A stretch of DNA of 64,000 nucleotides, from contig ML679969.1 of NCBI GenBank assembly GCA_007922225.1, positions 21,103,769 through 21,167,768 on the forward strand, read 5' to 3'. Below are positions 33,629 to 64,000 of the stretch, piece by piece (positions within the stretch are counted from its first letter, which is position 1; each line of letters opens with the position of its first letter). Both the position numbers and the translations under genes were made by a program. This stretch comes from Emydura subglobosa (lineage: Eukaryota > Chordata > Testudines > Chelidae). Below the pieces are notes generated by a model. It searched no databases. It was not told the DNA's origin and saw nothing but the letters and a program-made list of their open reading frames with translations.

Positions 33629-34296
33629 TTTTTGCTTGGTCACCCAAAGCCCAGCTCACTTTTGATGAGCTAAAGGCCATCCTCACCACAGTCCTGACCC
33701 TCGTCCATTTACAGTGGAAGTAGATGTGTCCAATTTGGGCCTAGAGGTGGTACTCTCACAGATACTCGGGCCCATCAGTTCTGCACCCTTGTGCATTCTA
33801 TTCCCAGAAGCTTATCCCTTCTGAAATAAACTATGAAATATTGGTCAAGGAGCTGCTTGCCACAAAAACTGCATTTTTAGAATGGCGTCACCATCTTGAG
33901 GGGGCTCAGGACCCAGTAAAGGTCTTCATTGATCATATGAACATTGAGTACCTCCACAAAACCCACGCAATGAACTTGAGGCAGCTAAGGTGGGCTTTGT
34001 TCTTTACTTAGTTTGAGTTCACTATTACCTATTGCCTGGGAAGATGAAAGGAGAAAGCCAATACTGTATCACAGAAAGGGGAAATACTACTGGAGAAGTG
34101 AAGCACCAACTTCTGAGCTCCCCTACCTCCTGAAGTCTAGTAACTTTACCAATGTCACAATCCAGCAGGACCTGCTCTCCCTCATCCAGTTTTCTTTGAA
34201 AGAAGACCCACTTGTTCAATGGACACAGCCCCTGCCATTGGGAGCTAAGTTGTACTGTTCCATGTGGGATGGGATAACATTCTTTGACAAGCACAT

Positions 34297-35160
34297 ATGT
34301 GCCCCCAGGGCACCCCCAACTTGAGGCGCTATTGCTGTGCCATGATTCTCTGTTGGCAAGTCATTTGGCTGCAGGAAGACCTCCCTCATGGTTACCTGGG
34401 AGGGTTTTTTGTTTGTTTTTTTTTGTTTCTTTTGTTTTGTTTTTCTAGTGGCCCTAATGTGCGGGCTGAGGTCCAAGCATACAGGGAATTCTGCAAGTGC
34501 TGTATACATACCAAGTCACCCTGGTCTAGACCCTTTGGCACCCTAGTACCCCTGGAGACTTTGGCTAGGTCTGCCATCAGCATGGACTTTATTGTGGCGC
34601 TCCTACCATCTGATGGCATCATAGTCTTGATGGTTGTGGACCGCCTAACCAAAATGGTCCACTTCATCTCCTGCAACCAGCTGCTCTCTGCTGAGACTGC
34701 TGTCCAACTCCTATTGCACAATATGATCTGGCTCCATGGACTCCTAGACCAAATAGTTTCCAACCAAGGCACACTATTCACCTCTTGCTTCTGGCACAAA
34801 GCATTCAGGCTACTGGATGTCTGGATATCCATCTCCATCACATACCACCCCCAAACAGATGGATAAACAGAATGGGTGAACCAAATACTGGAACAGTACT
34901 TGAGTTGCTTTGTAAATTATCATGACAACTGGTCCATGCTTCTGCCAAATGAAGAGTTTTCCTACAATAACGCCAACCATGCCTCTATGGTTAGGAGCCC
35001 CTTCTTTGTTAATTATGGGTTCCACCCCCTGTTCCACCCACCATTAACAGCAGACTCCCCAAACCCTGTCACCACTGACTGGGTCCAACAGATGCATCTG
35101 ATTCAGGAAGAACTAAAGAACCACCTAGAAGAGGTAAAGACCTACAAGAAGCATGTGTAC
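34297..35160 (+). pseudogene. Sushi-like integrase region
   Basis: The first frame, 34,297-34,866, includes a T-rich expansion (34,409-34,446) that replaces part of the zinc-binding module. The core follows with SMDFIVALLPSD and VVDRLTKMVHF (first Asp present). In DQIVSNQGTLF the second catalytic position reads Asn, not Asp. A TAA interrupts TDG/TEWVNQ at 34,864, so the Glu lies past the stop. The second frame, 34,876-35,265, continues the C-terminal half until the nested LTR. Confidence 0.8.
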
Positions 35161-36309
35161 TGTCACGCTCCCTGGATAAGTGGGGGCCCTGAGGTGTATT
35201 CAGGAGCTCCGATTACTCCTTTCTACACCAGTCTTGCGTTGGTGGTGTCACACGGGCTGGCTTGAGTGTGGGGGGGAGGGCATTTAGTATATTGTGTGAC
35301 ATCAGTATGGCAGAATCATAATAATTCGTGTGAGATATATCATGTCAGGTACTGTTAGAAGGATATATCATGCTGAGTAAGATAAATATACTTATGTCCA
35401 TATATTATATGTAAAATGGAAGTTATAAATGTATTTTATATTTCTGTATATCAATTTGGGCTGGCTGGGACACACCCCAGACAGAGAGGTGGCAGAACAA
35501 TAGCCTGCTTGATAGCCCATTAAGACACTAAGGGATACAAAGGGCCCAGGAAGAAACTAAAGGCATACCTGAAGAGTCACCAGGACTGGCCCATGTGACT
35601 CGGGACTCCATTTTAGTTCTTCTAACTTTCCACAGGCCGCATGGCCAGGAACAGAGGGTATATAAGATCAAACCCCAGAAACCATTTTGCCTTCTATCCT
35701 AAGCTTCAGCCACCTACCTACCTCTGGATCAAGTCATCTGCAACTGAAGCTGTGTAACAAAGGACTGAGGCCCTTCCAGGTACTGGATATATACCAGAGG
35801 GGACTATACAAGCCTGCAACTCCACATTTCTTCTAAATACCTGATGTATATGGACTTTTAATCATTTGTATGTATGCGATTGCTCTAATCCTTTAACATT
35901 TCTCTCATGGTTTATTTCCTTCTTTTTACAATAAACTTTTAGTTTTAGTTACTAAAGGATTGGCTGGCAGCGTAGTGTTTTAGGTGAGATCCAAACTTAT
36001 ATTGAACTGGTGCTATGGCTGACCCCTTGGGGTCAGAGGGAACCTTTTTAGTAAAGAGCATAAAGTTTAAACAACTGATCTCTTTACTGGACCTAGTGTG
36101 GATTTGGGAGCCAGGAACTGGAATGCAATGAAGGGGGCTGTGGGCATTTGTGGACTGGCTTCTTGATAACCAGTGTGGGGGAATCAGAAGCAGTTCATGG
36201 CTGGTTGGGAAGCCAGGCTTCAGTGTCACCCACCAGTGCTGAAAAAATCTGCTCTCCTGCTCTGATCTTGGCATTCTCAAGTGGCTACCCTGGGCATGGA
36301 CCAGTCACA
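35161..36309 (+). mobile_element. Solo LTR nested in the gypsy integrase
   Basis: A 1,149-bp block starts TGTCACGCTCCC and ends CAGTCACA, flanked by tgtac (35,156-35,160) and cgtac (36,310-36,314), a 4-of-5 target duplication. A TATA box (gtatataaga) lies near 35,660 and an AATAAA (acaataaact) near 35,930, giving U3, R and U5 in plus orientation. No internal retroviral coding sequence is present. The source family is not identified; an endogenous-retrovirus-type LTR is the best guess. Confidence 0.7.
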
Positions 36310-36540
36310 CGTACCATCAGCAACAAGAAGCTCCAGTATTTGTTAGATAAAAAGATATGGTTTGCTGCCAAACAACTCCATACCAAGAGACCCTCTCACA
36401 AGTTGGACCACCAGTTCCTGGGACCCTTCCTGATATGCCAGCAGATTTACCTGATTACATGCAAACTCCAGCTTCCCCATCTTTCAAAATATACCCAGTT
36501 TTCTTTTTAAAGCTCTACATTGAGAATCCCTTCCCTGACT
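36310..36540 (+). pseudogene. gypsy integrase C-terminal remnant
   Basis: After the nested LTR the coding sequence resumes with LLDKKIWFAAKQL then KRPSHKLDHQFLGPF, the GDKVW-like and KLxxxxxGPF motifs of the integrase tail domain. A frameshift lies around 36,345. This shows that the LTR landed inside a once-continuous integrase gene. Confidence 0.75.
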
Positions 36541-36779
36541 GAACCACACTGCCACCGCCACTAGTTGAAATGCAGGGCCATAAGGAATATGAAGCGCATG
36601 TGATTCTCGGTGCCCAGTGGACACATGGCCACCTGTACTAGCTGGTGGACTGGAAAGATTATGGTCCTGAAAGGCGTCCTTAGGAGCCTGTCTCCCTTGT
36701 TGTGGTGGAATTCTACAAAGCTCACCCAGATAAGCCTGGACCAGCACCACCCCAAAGGGGGGCCTGATGGGAGACATGA

Positions 36780-37179
36780 TGTAAGAACCTGGGGGGCTAG
36801 AACCATGGAAATTCTGGGCTACTGATACCTCCACATCACCACAGGAGGCTTAGGGTGGTCTCCTGCAGGAGGACCGTATGAGGCTGGGCCCAGCAGGAAG
36901 AACCATCCAGCAGGACCTGAGTGGCAGCTCCTCACAGCCCACTGATTGGCTGGCAGGGTATTTAAGCCAGGAAGCCATGACAGAGATTTATCTGAGCAAC
37001 AATACAAACAGCCTAGTTATCTTTCTCCAGACCCTGCATGTGAGAGATCCCAGACTCCAGCTTCTGACCCTGCCCTGGTTTGCCTTCTGGCCTGTCTCGG
37101 ACTCTGATCCTTTGGTACCCGACTCGGCCTGACTCCTGCTCTGACCACCAGATCGCATGCCCACAACCCGGTTGTGACA
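36780..37179 (+). repeat. Sushi-like gypsy 3' LTR
   Basis: Matches the 5' LTR over its length with several short indels. The first 100 bp hold extra sequence (gatacctccacatcaccaca) missing from the 5' copy. Confidence 0.85.
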
Positions 37180-38070
37180 CTCATGTTCATCTGATCATCC
37201 ACCCCACCTGTCAGGTAGAGTCCCCCATCCTGTAAGCATGACCTACATTCTTTGTTCCTAGATGTTTACATTTACATTTAGCTGCATATTGTTTGTGCCC
37301 AGTTTTCCCAGCTATCCAGAGTGCTCTATACCAGTGATCATTGTTTTACCACTCACCCAATTTCTGTGTCATCTGCAAACTTTATCAGTAATGATTTTAT
37401 GTTTTCTTCCAGGTTGTTCATAAAAATGTTAAACAACATCCCTATGCCAAGAGTCAATTCCTCGGGATGCCATAGGAACACACCTGCTCTATGTTGGTTC
37501 TCTGTTTACAGTTACATTTTGAGGCCTCAGTTAGCCAGCTTTTAATATATTTAAAAATCAACATGGCACACATTAAATCAAAATTTGTGTGGTACAAAGT
37601 CAAATGACTTGCAGAAGTCTAAGTATATTACATCAACACTACTACTTTTATCAACCAAACTTCTAATCTTATCAAAAAAGATATCAAGTTAGTTTAACAG
37701 TATCAATTTTCTATAAACCCATATTGATAGGCACTAATTATATTACCCTCCTTTAATTTTTTGAGTCCCATATCAGCTGCTCCATTATTTTGTCTGGGAT
37801 CAATGTCAGGCTAACAGGTCTATAATTACCTAGGTCATCCCATTTACCCTTTTTATATACTGGCACAGCATTAGCTTTCTTCTAGTCTACTGGAACTTAT
37901 TGAAAATCAGCATTAATGGTCCAGTGAGCTCCTCAGCCAGGTCTTTTTCTTTTTTTTAAACCTCTTTGATGCAATTTATCCGGACCTACTGATTTTAAAA
38001 ATGAATAATTGGTTAGACAGCAAATCCTTGAGAGTACTGAACAAATAGTGAATAGTAAAAATAGATATGT
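37180..38070 (-). mobile_element. CR1-type LINE, antisense, second part
   Basis: Resumes the CR1 broken at 30,727. Words such as ttgtgcccagttttccc, tcatctgcaaactttatcag (the complement of the FADD region) and aggctaacaggtctataatt follow in the order seen in other antisense CR1 copies. It ends at the Penelope-like fragment. Confidence 0.8.
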
Positions 38071-38074
38071 CTGC

Positions 38075-38480
38075 AGGTTTTACATCTGTTCTGTCAGGGT
38101 CTGGTGCTGCTTTGAGTTGCTGCCCTGAACACTGGGAAGCTTGCTTCTGATGATGAGCTTAGTGAGGTTGGGGGGTTGCTTGAAGGCCAGAAGAGGGTGT
38201 TCTGGAAAGATTTCTTTCAGCCCATGGTCCGCATTCAGTATGAACTATAATTGCTTAATGATATCCTGTATGGGGCCCAGTGGAGGATGGTAGGTGACGA
38301 GAGGTGGGCAGTTGGAGGGTTTTTTCCATCCTGAAACAGGTTCTCTCAGGGTATATAGGTGGCCTGTTCCATGATGCAATCTGCTTCTCTGGCACAGTGT
38401 CCTCACTTGAAGAACACAGTTTTAGGTGTGTACCAGAATTTTTCCTTGGAGCACATTCTGTGGTACGAGTTCCTGGCTGG
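38075..38480 (-). mobile_element. Penelope-like element fragment
   Basis: Shares ordered words with the 12.6-13.6 kb element: ttttacatctgttctg, cagggtctggtgctgc, gggaagcttgcttctgatga and tgaaggccagaagagg against 13,256-13,375. It continues further into the RT side (tggcctgttccatgatgc). No long open frame is left. Confidence 0.65.
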
Positions 38481-38489
38481 AGACAATCT

Positions 38490-38722
38490 CAAGCCTGGTC
38501 TACACTAGGTTTTTACATCTATAGATATAGCTATGCCAACCTAACCCCCACTGTAGATAGCACTAGATGGATGAAGGAATTCTTCCATCAACCTAGCTAC
38601 CACCTCTTGGGGAGGTGGATTACCTATGTGGATGGGAGAACCCCTCCCATTGGCGTATGTGAAGTCTACCCTGAAGTACTGCAGAGGGTGCTGCTATAGC
38701 ATTTTAATTGTAGATAAGCATT
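38490..38722. mobile_element. Harbinger-type MITE
   Basis: The left end, gcctggtctacactagg, matches Harbinger-like termini, and the interior cctcttggggaggtggatta is shared with the MITE at 13.6-13.9 kb. The right end (ttttaattgtagataagc) is degraded. No coding capacity. Confidence 0.6.
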
Positions 38723-38814
38723 CAGACCTGGTTAAAGCTGATGGATGTGCTAAGTATCCTTCTTTCAGGGGCAGTTAAACCCCTTTGTGTAGTGAGATAA
38801 TTGGAAACAGTAGA

Positions 38815-39165
38815 AGCCACTACCCAAGGCAGTGGGCCACAGAGTAAGGTGTAATTAGAAGCTAAGCCCTGGAGGCAGATGGATTCCCTGTGATTACAAA
38901 TACAGATGCTAGGGGATTGTTAGGAAGACGTGTGTGTGTGTGTGTTCGTTCGTGCATGCATGCTCGTGCATGAGCAGATAGGCAGTTGTGAGTGTGGCCC
39001 TGAGAGCGAGCAGGGAGACAGAGCTCCATTAAGCAAAGGACCAGCTGGAAAGACCAGCTTGGAAGTTGAAAATAAGGAAACTGCCTGCTGCTGCTTCTTT
39101 CTTCTGTGTTCAGAGAAACAAGACTTTGTACATTCTTTGTAAATAAACAGGATTGCACCAAAGAT
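38815..39165 (+). repeat. Dispersed LTR-like repeat, copy 2
   Basis: Second member of the pair described at 9,040. It contains a TG run (38,931-38,945) and gtaaataaacagg with a polyadenylation motif near its right end at about 39,138. Confidence 0.55.
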
Positions 39166-40894
39166 TATACCTGCCTGAATTCTGCAGGGCCTTGGATATT
39201 TACTAATCACTTGGGCCCAAGGGGCAACAATCTGATGGATTCAGGAAGCAAGATGTTGCCACTTGCCAGTGACATTAGGTACATGGCTTACTACTTCCAC
39301 AATATTATATTTTAAAAAATCCCCCCTTCTCCCTTCCCTCACCCTGGTGCCCAAAGCTTTGAACTCTGTTACTGCTCCCCTTCCATCCTTCCCACCTCAC
39401 CTCGTAGAATTAGGGCTGACTGTAGGACTCTCTACTTATAATACTTCTCTTGATAAGTAGAGCAGAGGATCATTTTTCTCTATGGCTTATTGGAAAGTGT
39501 AACTATAACTGTGGTTGGATTTAGGGAAATCACCTCGTGCAACTGTGGATAAAACTGAAGCTAATTTCCTCTATCCTGAATCAAATGTCCTTGGGTGCAC
39601 TTATTTAGGGGGTTTAGCTCTTCATTGGGTGACTGGCCCCTTTAAGAGAGTCAAGGCCAGTCTACTCATGATGGGCTTCTTTAAGGAGAATGGCCCATCC
39701 ACAAGCAATTTACTGCTTAGCAACTAACTGACTGAGTAGCTGGGCCTGATAAAAGGCTCCCAGAGACTAGAATCTAGCAGCAGTAACAGGACCCAGCCTG
39801 CCTGTTAATAACTCCAAGATGTCAGGTGAAAGGACTGAGTAAAAATGGGCCAGCAAGGGAGAAGCTGAGTGGGGGGATACAACCTGCCTGAAGCATAACA
39901 CAGTTCCAGGAGGAGAGCTGTGGATCTTTATCACAGGAGCAAGAGTTTGTTTTGAAGTGTAACTGAGCTCCAGGAGGAAGGTGGAGATCCTGAGCATGGG
40001 GGAGGATCCTTGTGGGTATTAGTCCAAAGGCCAGGAAGAGGGTTTGACTTGAGGGGTTAATGAAGTTATTTTACAATCTGCAAAAGGAGTTAATAAATCA
40101 GACACTGTAAAGGGGTATTTGTTCTCAGCTCCCGGATTTGAGTAAATGATTGCAGACACCAAGAGGAATTTGAGGACTCCATACCTATAGGGCCACAAGG
40201 GAGTGTGCTTGAGGACAGGCTTGTCACAGGCCCATATGGAATAAACAGTAGTTGCCATAAAAGAAAAAGAACATTAGGAATCTTGGCTTTGTTTGCTTTC
40301 TCAATTTGACATTGCAATCTCTAAAACCCATGAGTAGATTTTCTTCACTATAAGAAGCTGGAGGATCAGAGTCTCTATAACTTCAGTGATGTTTTGTTAC
40401 CAAAGAGCTTGGCCTAGACAAGGCTCCCTCCTATCACAGGGTCTCCGGAAGAGCATTTGTTAGGTTTTCAGGTCTTGTTACAAATGTGAAGTAGTTTCCA
40501 AAATCCTTGACTGGAATCCTGTAACTCCCAGGGCACATTCTGTGACTTCTGCTTTGTAGTGTCTTACCAGCACGTGCTCCCAGATTGTTAGCTCCTGGGG
40601 ACTTTGCTTCTTGGGTGACATAGCTCACTTCAGTACACTGTGAATACAGTGCTATATAAATAATAACATAGTGACTATTCTTTGGCTCTAGCAGTAGAAA
40701 GGAGCACCTCCTGGTGATGCAAAAGCCTTGTTTTAAATGTTTTGCTTTATATAGCAGGAACAGAATTCTTTTCCTTGCCTGCTGAGTCTGGCACTCCATC
40801 TATAGGGCTACTCTAAACAGCTAACTATTTTTTTTTTTTTTTAAGTTCATCAGAAGCAGGAAGTCTGCCAAACAATCAGTGGGGCTATTGGAGG
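39166..40894. other. No gene; possible LTR-like block
   Basis: At 39,480-40,260 the layout ggcccctttaagagag then gcctgataaaaggctcc (TATA-like, about 39,752), followed by repeated caggaggagagctg words, suggests retroelement promoter sequence. Ends were not found. The remainder is featureless apart from a run of 14 T at about 40,829. Confidence 0.3.
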
Positions 40895-42668
40895 ATAGAG
40901 GTGCTCTAGGAGCACTCAAAAAAGACAATGGCCATTGTGGAGAAGCTAAATGAATTCTTTGCATCGGTCTTAACTGCAGAGGATGGAAGGGGGATTCCCA
41001 CAGCTGAGCCATTCTTTTTAGGTGACAAATCTGAGTAACTATCCCAGATTGAGGTGTCACTAGAACAGGTTTGGGAACAAAATGATACATTAAAAAGTAA
41101 TAAATCACCAGAACCAATGAGTTCTGAAGGAACTCAAATACTAAATTGCAGAACTACTAATTGGTGTGTGTAATCTGCCGTTTAAATCAGACAATACCAG
41201 ATGACTGGAGGATAGCTAATGTAATACTCCCTTTTAAAAAAGGCTCCAGAGGCAATCCTGACAATTACAGGCCAGTAAGCCTACCTTCAGTATCAGGCCT
41301 ATTGGTTAAAACTATAGTAAAAAGTAGAATTATTAGACACACAGATGAACATGATTTGTTGGGGGAAGAGTCAACACAGCTTTTGTAATGGGAAATCATG
41401 CCTCACCGATCTATTAGAATTCTTTGAGGCTGTGAACAAGCATTTGGACGAGAGTGATCCAGCTGATATAGTTTAGCTGGACTTTCAGAAAGCCTTTGAC
41501 AAGATCCTACACCAAGTACGCAAAATAAACAGACATGGGATAAGAAAACTGTCCCCCCATGGATTAGTACTGGTTAAAAGAGAGGAAACAACAGGTAGGA
41601 ATAAATGCTCTATTTTCACAATTGGGAGAAGTAATTAGCGGGGTCCCCCAAGGATGTTCAACATATTTGTAAATGATCTGGAAAGGGAATAAATAACAAG
41701 CTGGCAAAGTTTGCAGATGATACAAAATTACTCAAGATCTTTAAGTCCCACGCTGACTGCAAGAGTTATAAAGGGACCTCACAAAAACTGGGCAACAACA
41801 TAGCACATGAAATTCAATGTTGGTATGTGCAAAGTAGTGTAATGTAAATTAGAAAACATAATCCCAACTATACACTCAAAATTAACTATTACACATCAAG
41901 AAAGAAATCTTGGCATCATTGTGAATATTTCTTTGAAAACATCTGTTCAATGGCAGTAAAAGAAGCTAACAATGTTAGGAAAGGGATAGTTAAGGCAGTA
42001 AATATCACAATGCCTCTATATAAATCTATGCTACACCCATAGCTTGAATACTGTGTGCAGTTCTAGTTATCTCATCTCAAAAAAAGATGCATTAAAAATG
42101 GAAAAGGTACAAAGGGCAACAAAAATGACTAAGGGTATGGAATAGCTTCCACATAAGGAGAGATTAAAAAGGCTGGGACTGTTCATCTTAGAAAAGAGAC
42201 AACTGAAGGAGATATGATAGAGGTCTATAAAAATCACAAACTGTGTGGAGAGGGTGAAGAAGGAAGTGTTATTCACAGGAACCAGGGGACACCTAATGAA
42301 ATTAATAGGCAGCAGGTTTAAAACAAACATAAGGAAGTACTTCTTTACACAACAGTCAACCTGTGGAACTCATTGCCAGGGGATGCTGTGAAGGCCAAAA
42401 GTATAACTGGGTTCAAAAGAGAACAGATAAATTCTTGGATAGGTCTGTCAATGGTTATTAGCCAAGATGGTCTGGGATGCAACCCTGTTCTCTGGTTGTC
42501 CTGAAACCTGTAACTGCCAGGAGCAGGGGCTGGATGACATGGGATTGATCACTTGATAATTTCCCTGTTCTGTCCGTTCCCTCTAAAGCAGCTAGCACTG
42601 GCCACTGTCAGACAGGATACTGGGCTAGATGGACCATTGCTCTGATCAATTATGGCTATTCTTATAGA
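40895..42668 (+). mobile_element. CR1 LINE, sense, strongly decayed
   Basis: Runs from the ORF2 middle (gagaagctaaatgaattctt) to the 3' tail (ctgggctagatggaccattg). The best frame, 41,161-41,388, has NQTIPDDWRIANVILPFKKGS then NYRPVSL, the RT entry motif. Further right are traces of the FADD box (tttgcagatgatacaaaatt, about 41,711) and the C-terminal block. Stops are frequent. Confidence 0.85.
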
Positions 42669-43189
42669 AGAGACCTTTCATGGTCTCACCTGTTTGACAC
42701 CACAATGCATGCCATGAAAGGTATGGGAGAATGTTAGCATATCCTCACACACATCAGAAGGAAAGGATGCATGTGTGGAGATTGTTAGTGAATTGCTAAC
42801 TCTCCCTTACCTCCTCTCCAGAAAAGCAGGTACCTGAAACTGATTCTTAATCTCACAAAGCCGCAGCTGCCATTAGGCTGTCAGATTCTTGCTTTGGGAA
42901 GGTGCAGTCTTTTTACAGGGATAATTCCCTTGGCTTCTGCACCGCCCCAAAGTCTGCCCATTGGATACTAACAGTGCCCATTCAGGAGGGGCCCGGGCAG
43001 CCGGTAGCTCCTCATTACTAGCACGCTTGATGCAGCACGGAGCCATGTAAGCAGGAGTCTCCCATTCGCTTTCAGAGATCCCCCCAAAGGCTGGAGTCCG
43101 TGAGTCCGCTAACGGTTACCGGACCTTGGGAAAACACCGAACTCTTGTTCACAGCCCTGTGTTGGTTAGGAAGTCTCAGCAAGCCAAGC
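42669..43189. other. Upstream flank of HDAC3, no gene seen
   Basis: GC content rises toward the CpG island. No coding sequence is recognised. Confidence 0.5.

Positions 43190-64000
<20,811 letters not shown>

Larger units (their letters stand above)
30728..37179 (+). mobile_element. Sushi-like Ty3/gypsy retrotransposon, interrupted
   Basis: It has direct LTRs of 380 and 400 bp at 30,728-31,107 and 36,780-37,179, each starting TGTAAG and ending TGACA. Between them in order are gag, protease, RT, RNase H and integrase pieces on the plus strand. The gag style (coiled coil then FQGFLNQCSLLFQL) resembles Sushi-ichi gypsy elements, relatives of PEG10/RTL gags. The 5-bp flanks are cttgt and ctcat, compatible with a diverged duplication of a CR1 target. 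A 1.15-kb LTR is nested in the integrase end. Loss of the protease Asp and many stops show it is dead. Confidence 0.85.

Overview
The window is nuclear DNA from a vertebrate, most likely a non-avian sauropsid and probably a turtle. The reasons are many CR1 LINE copies, Penelope-like elements with GIY-YIG ends, two Ty3/gypsy retrotransposons, a two-gene Harbinger DNA transposon with related MITEs, and a split gene with long introns. The species call is inference. I see no bacterial-type operon, CRISPR array, tRNA or rRNA gene.

One cellular protein-coding gene is clear: HDAC3 (histone deacetylase 3), plus strand, from a CpG-island promoter at about 43.2-43.7 kb to the window end. Fourteen exons can be placed to the base. 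They encode 396 residues in one unbroken frame, with every intron GT...AG. The zinc ligands, the charge-relay histidines, the transition-state tyrosine and the inositol-phosphate contacts fall at their known HDAC3 numbers. The C-terminal tail (about 30 residues in other vertebrates) lies beyond base 64,000.

Left of HDAC3 (1-43 kb) I find no intact cellular gene. From the left: a CR1 3' end, a 47-bp minisatellite, a second CpG island (1.25-2.08 kb) with a minus-strand consensus splice donor that may be the start of a gene running out of the window, a LINE2-like remnant, an antisense CR1, a gypsy gag/protease remnant, a Penelope fragment, MITEs and LTR-type sequences.

At 18-28.3 kb is a nested set. 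A minus-strand gypsy element has both LTRs. Its upstream LTR is split by a Harbinger transposon with convergent Myb-like and DDE transposase genes. The Harbinger itself carries a 416-bp hAT-type insertion sitting on the accessory gene's splice acceptor and a 1.4-kb TG...CA insertion. At 30.1-38.1 kb a second, Sushi-like gypsy element sits inside an antisense CR1 and is itself interrupted by a 1.15-kb solo LTR. At 38-43 kb are a Penelope fragment, a MITE, LTR-like repeats and a sense-strand CR1.

The HDAC3 introns hold further transposons. The largest is a 3.2-kb antisense CR1 in intron 6 that still has two reading-frame blocks of more than 330 codons and an ORF1 tail. All mobile elements here look inactive, with frameshifts, stops or lost catalytic residues. 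I did not find a convincing undescribed biological system. The best leads are the nesting order, the splice-site insertion and the orphan CpG island.
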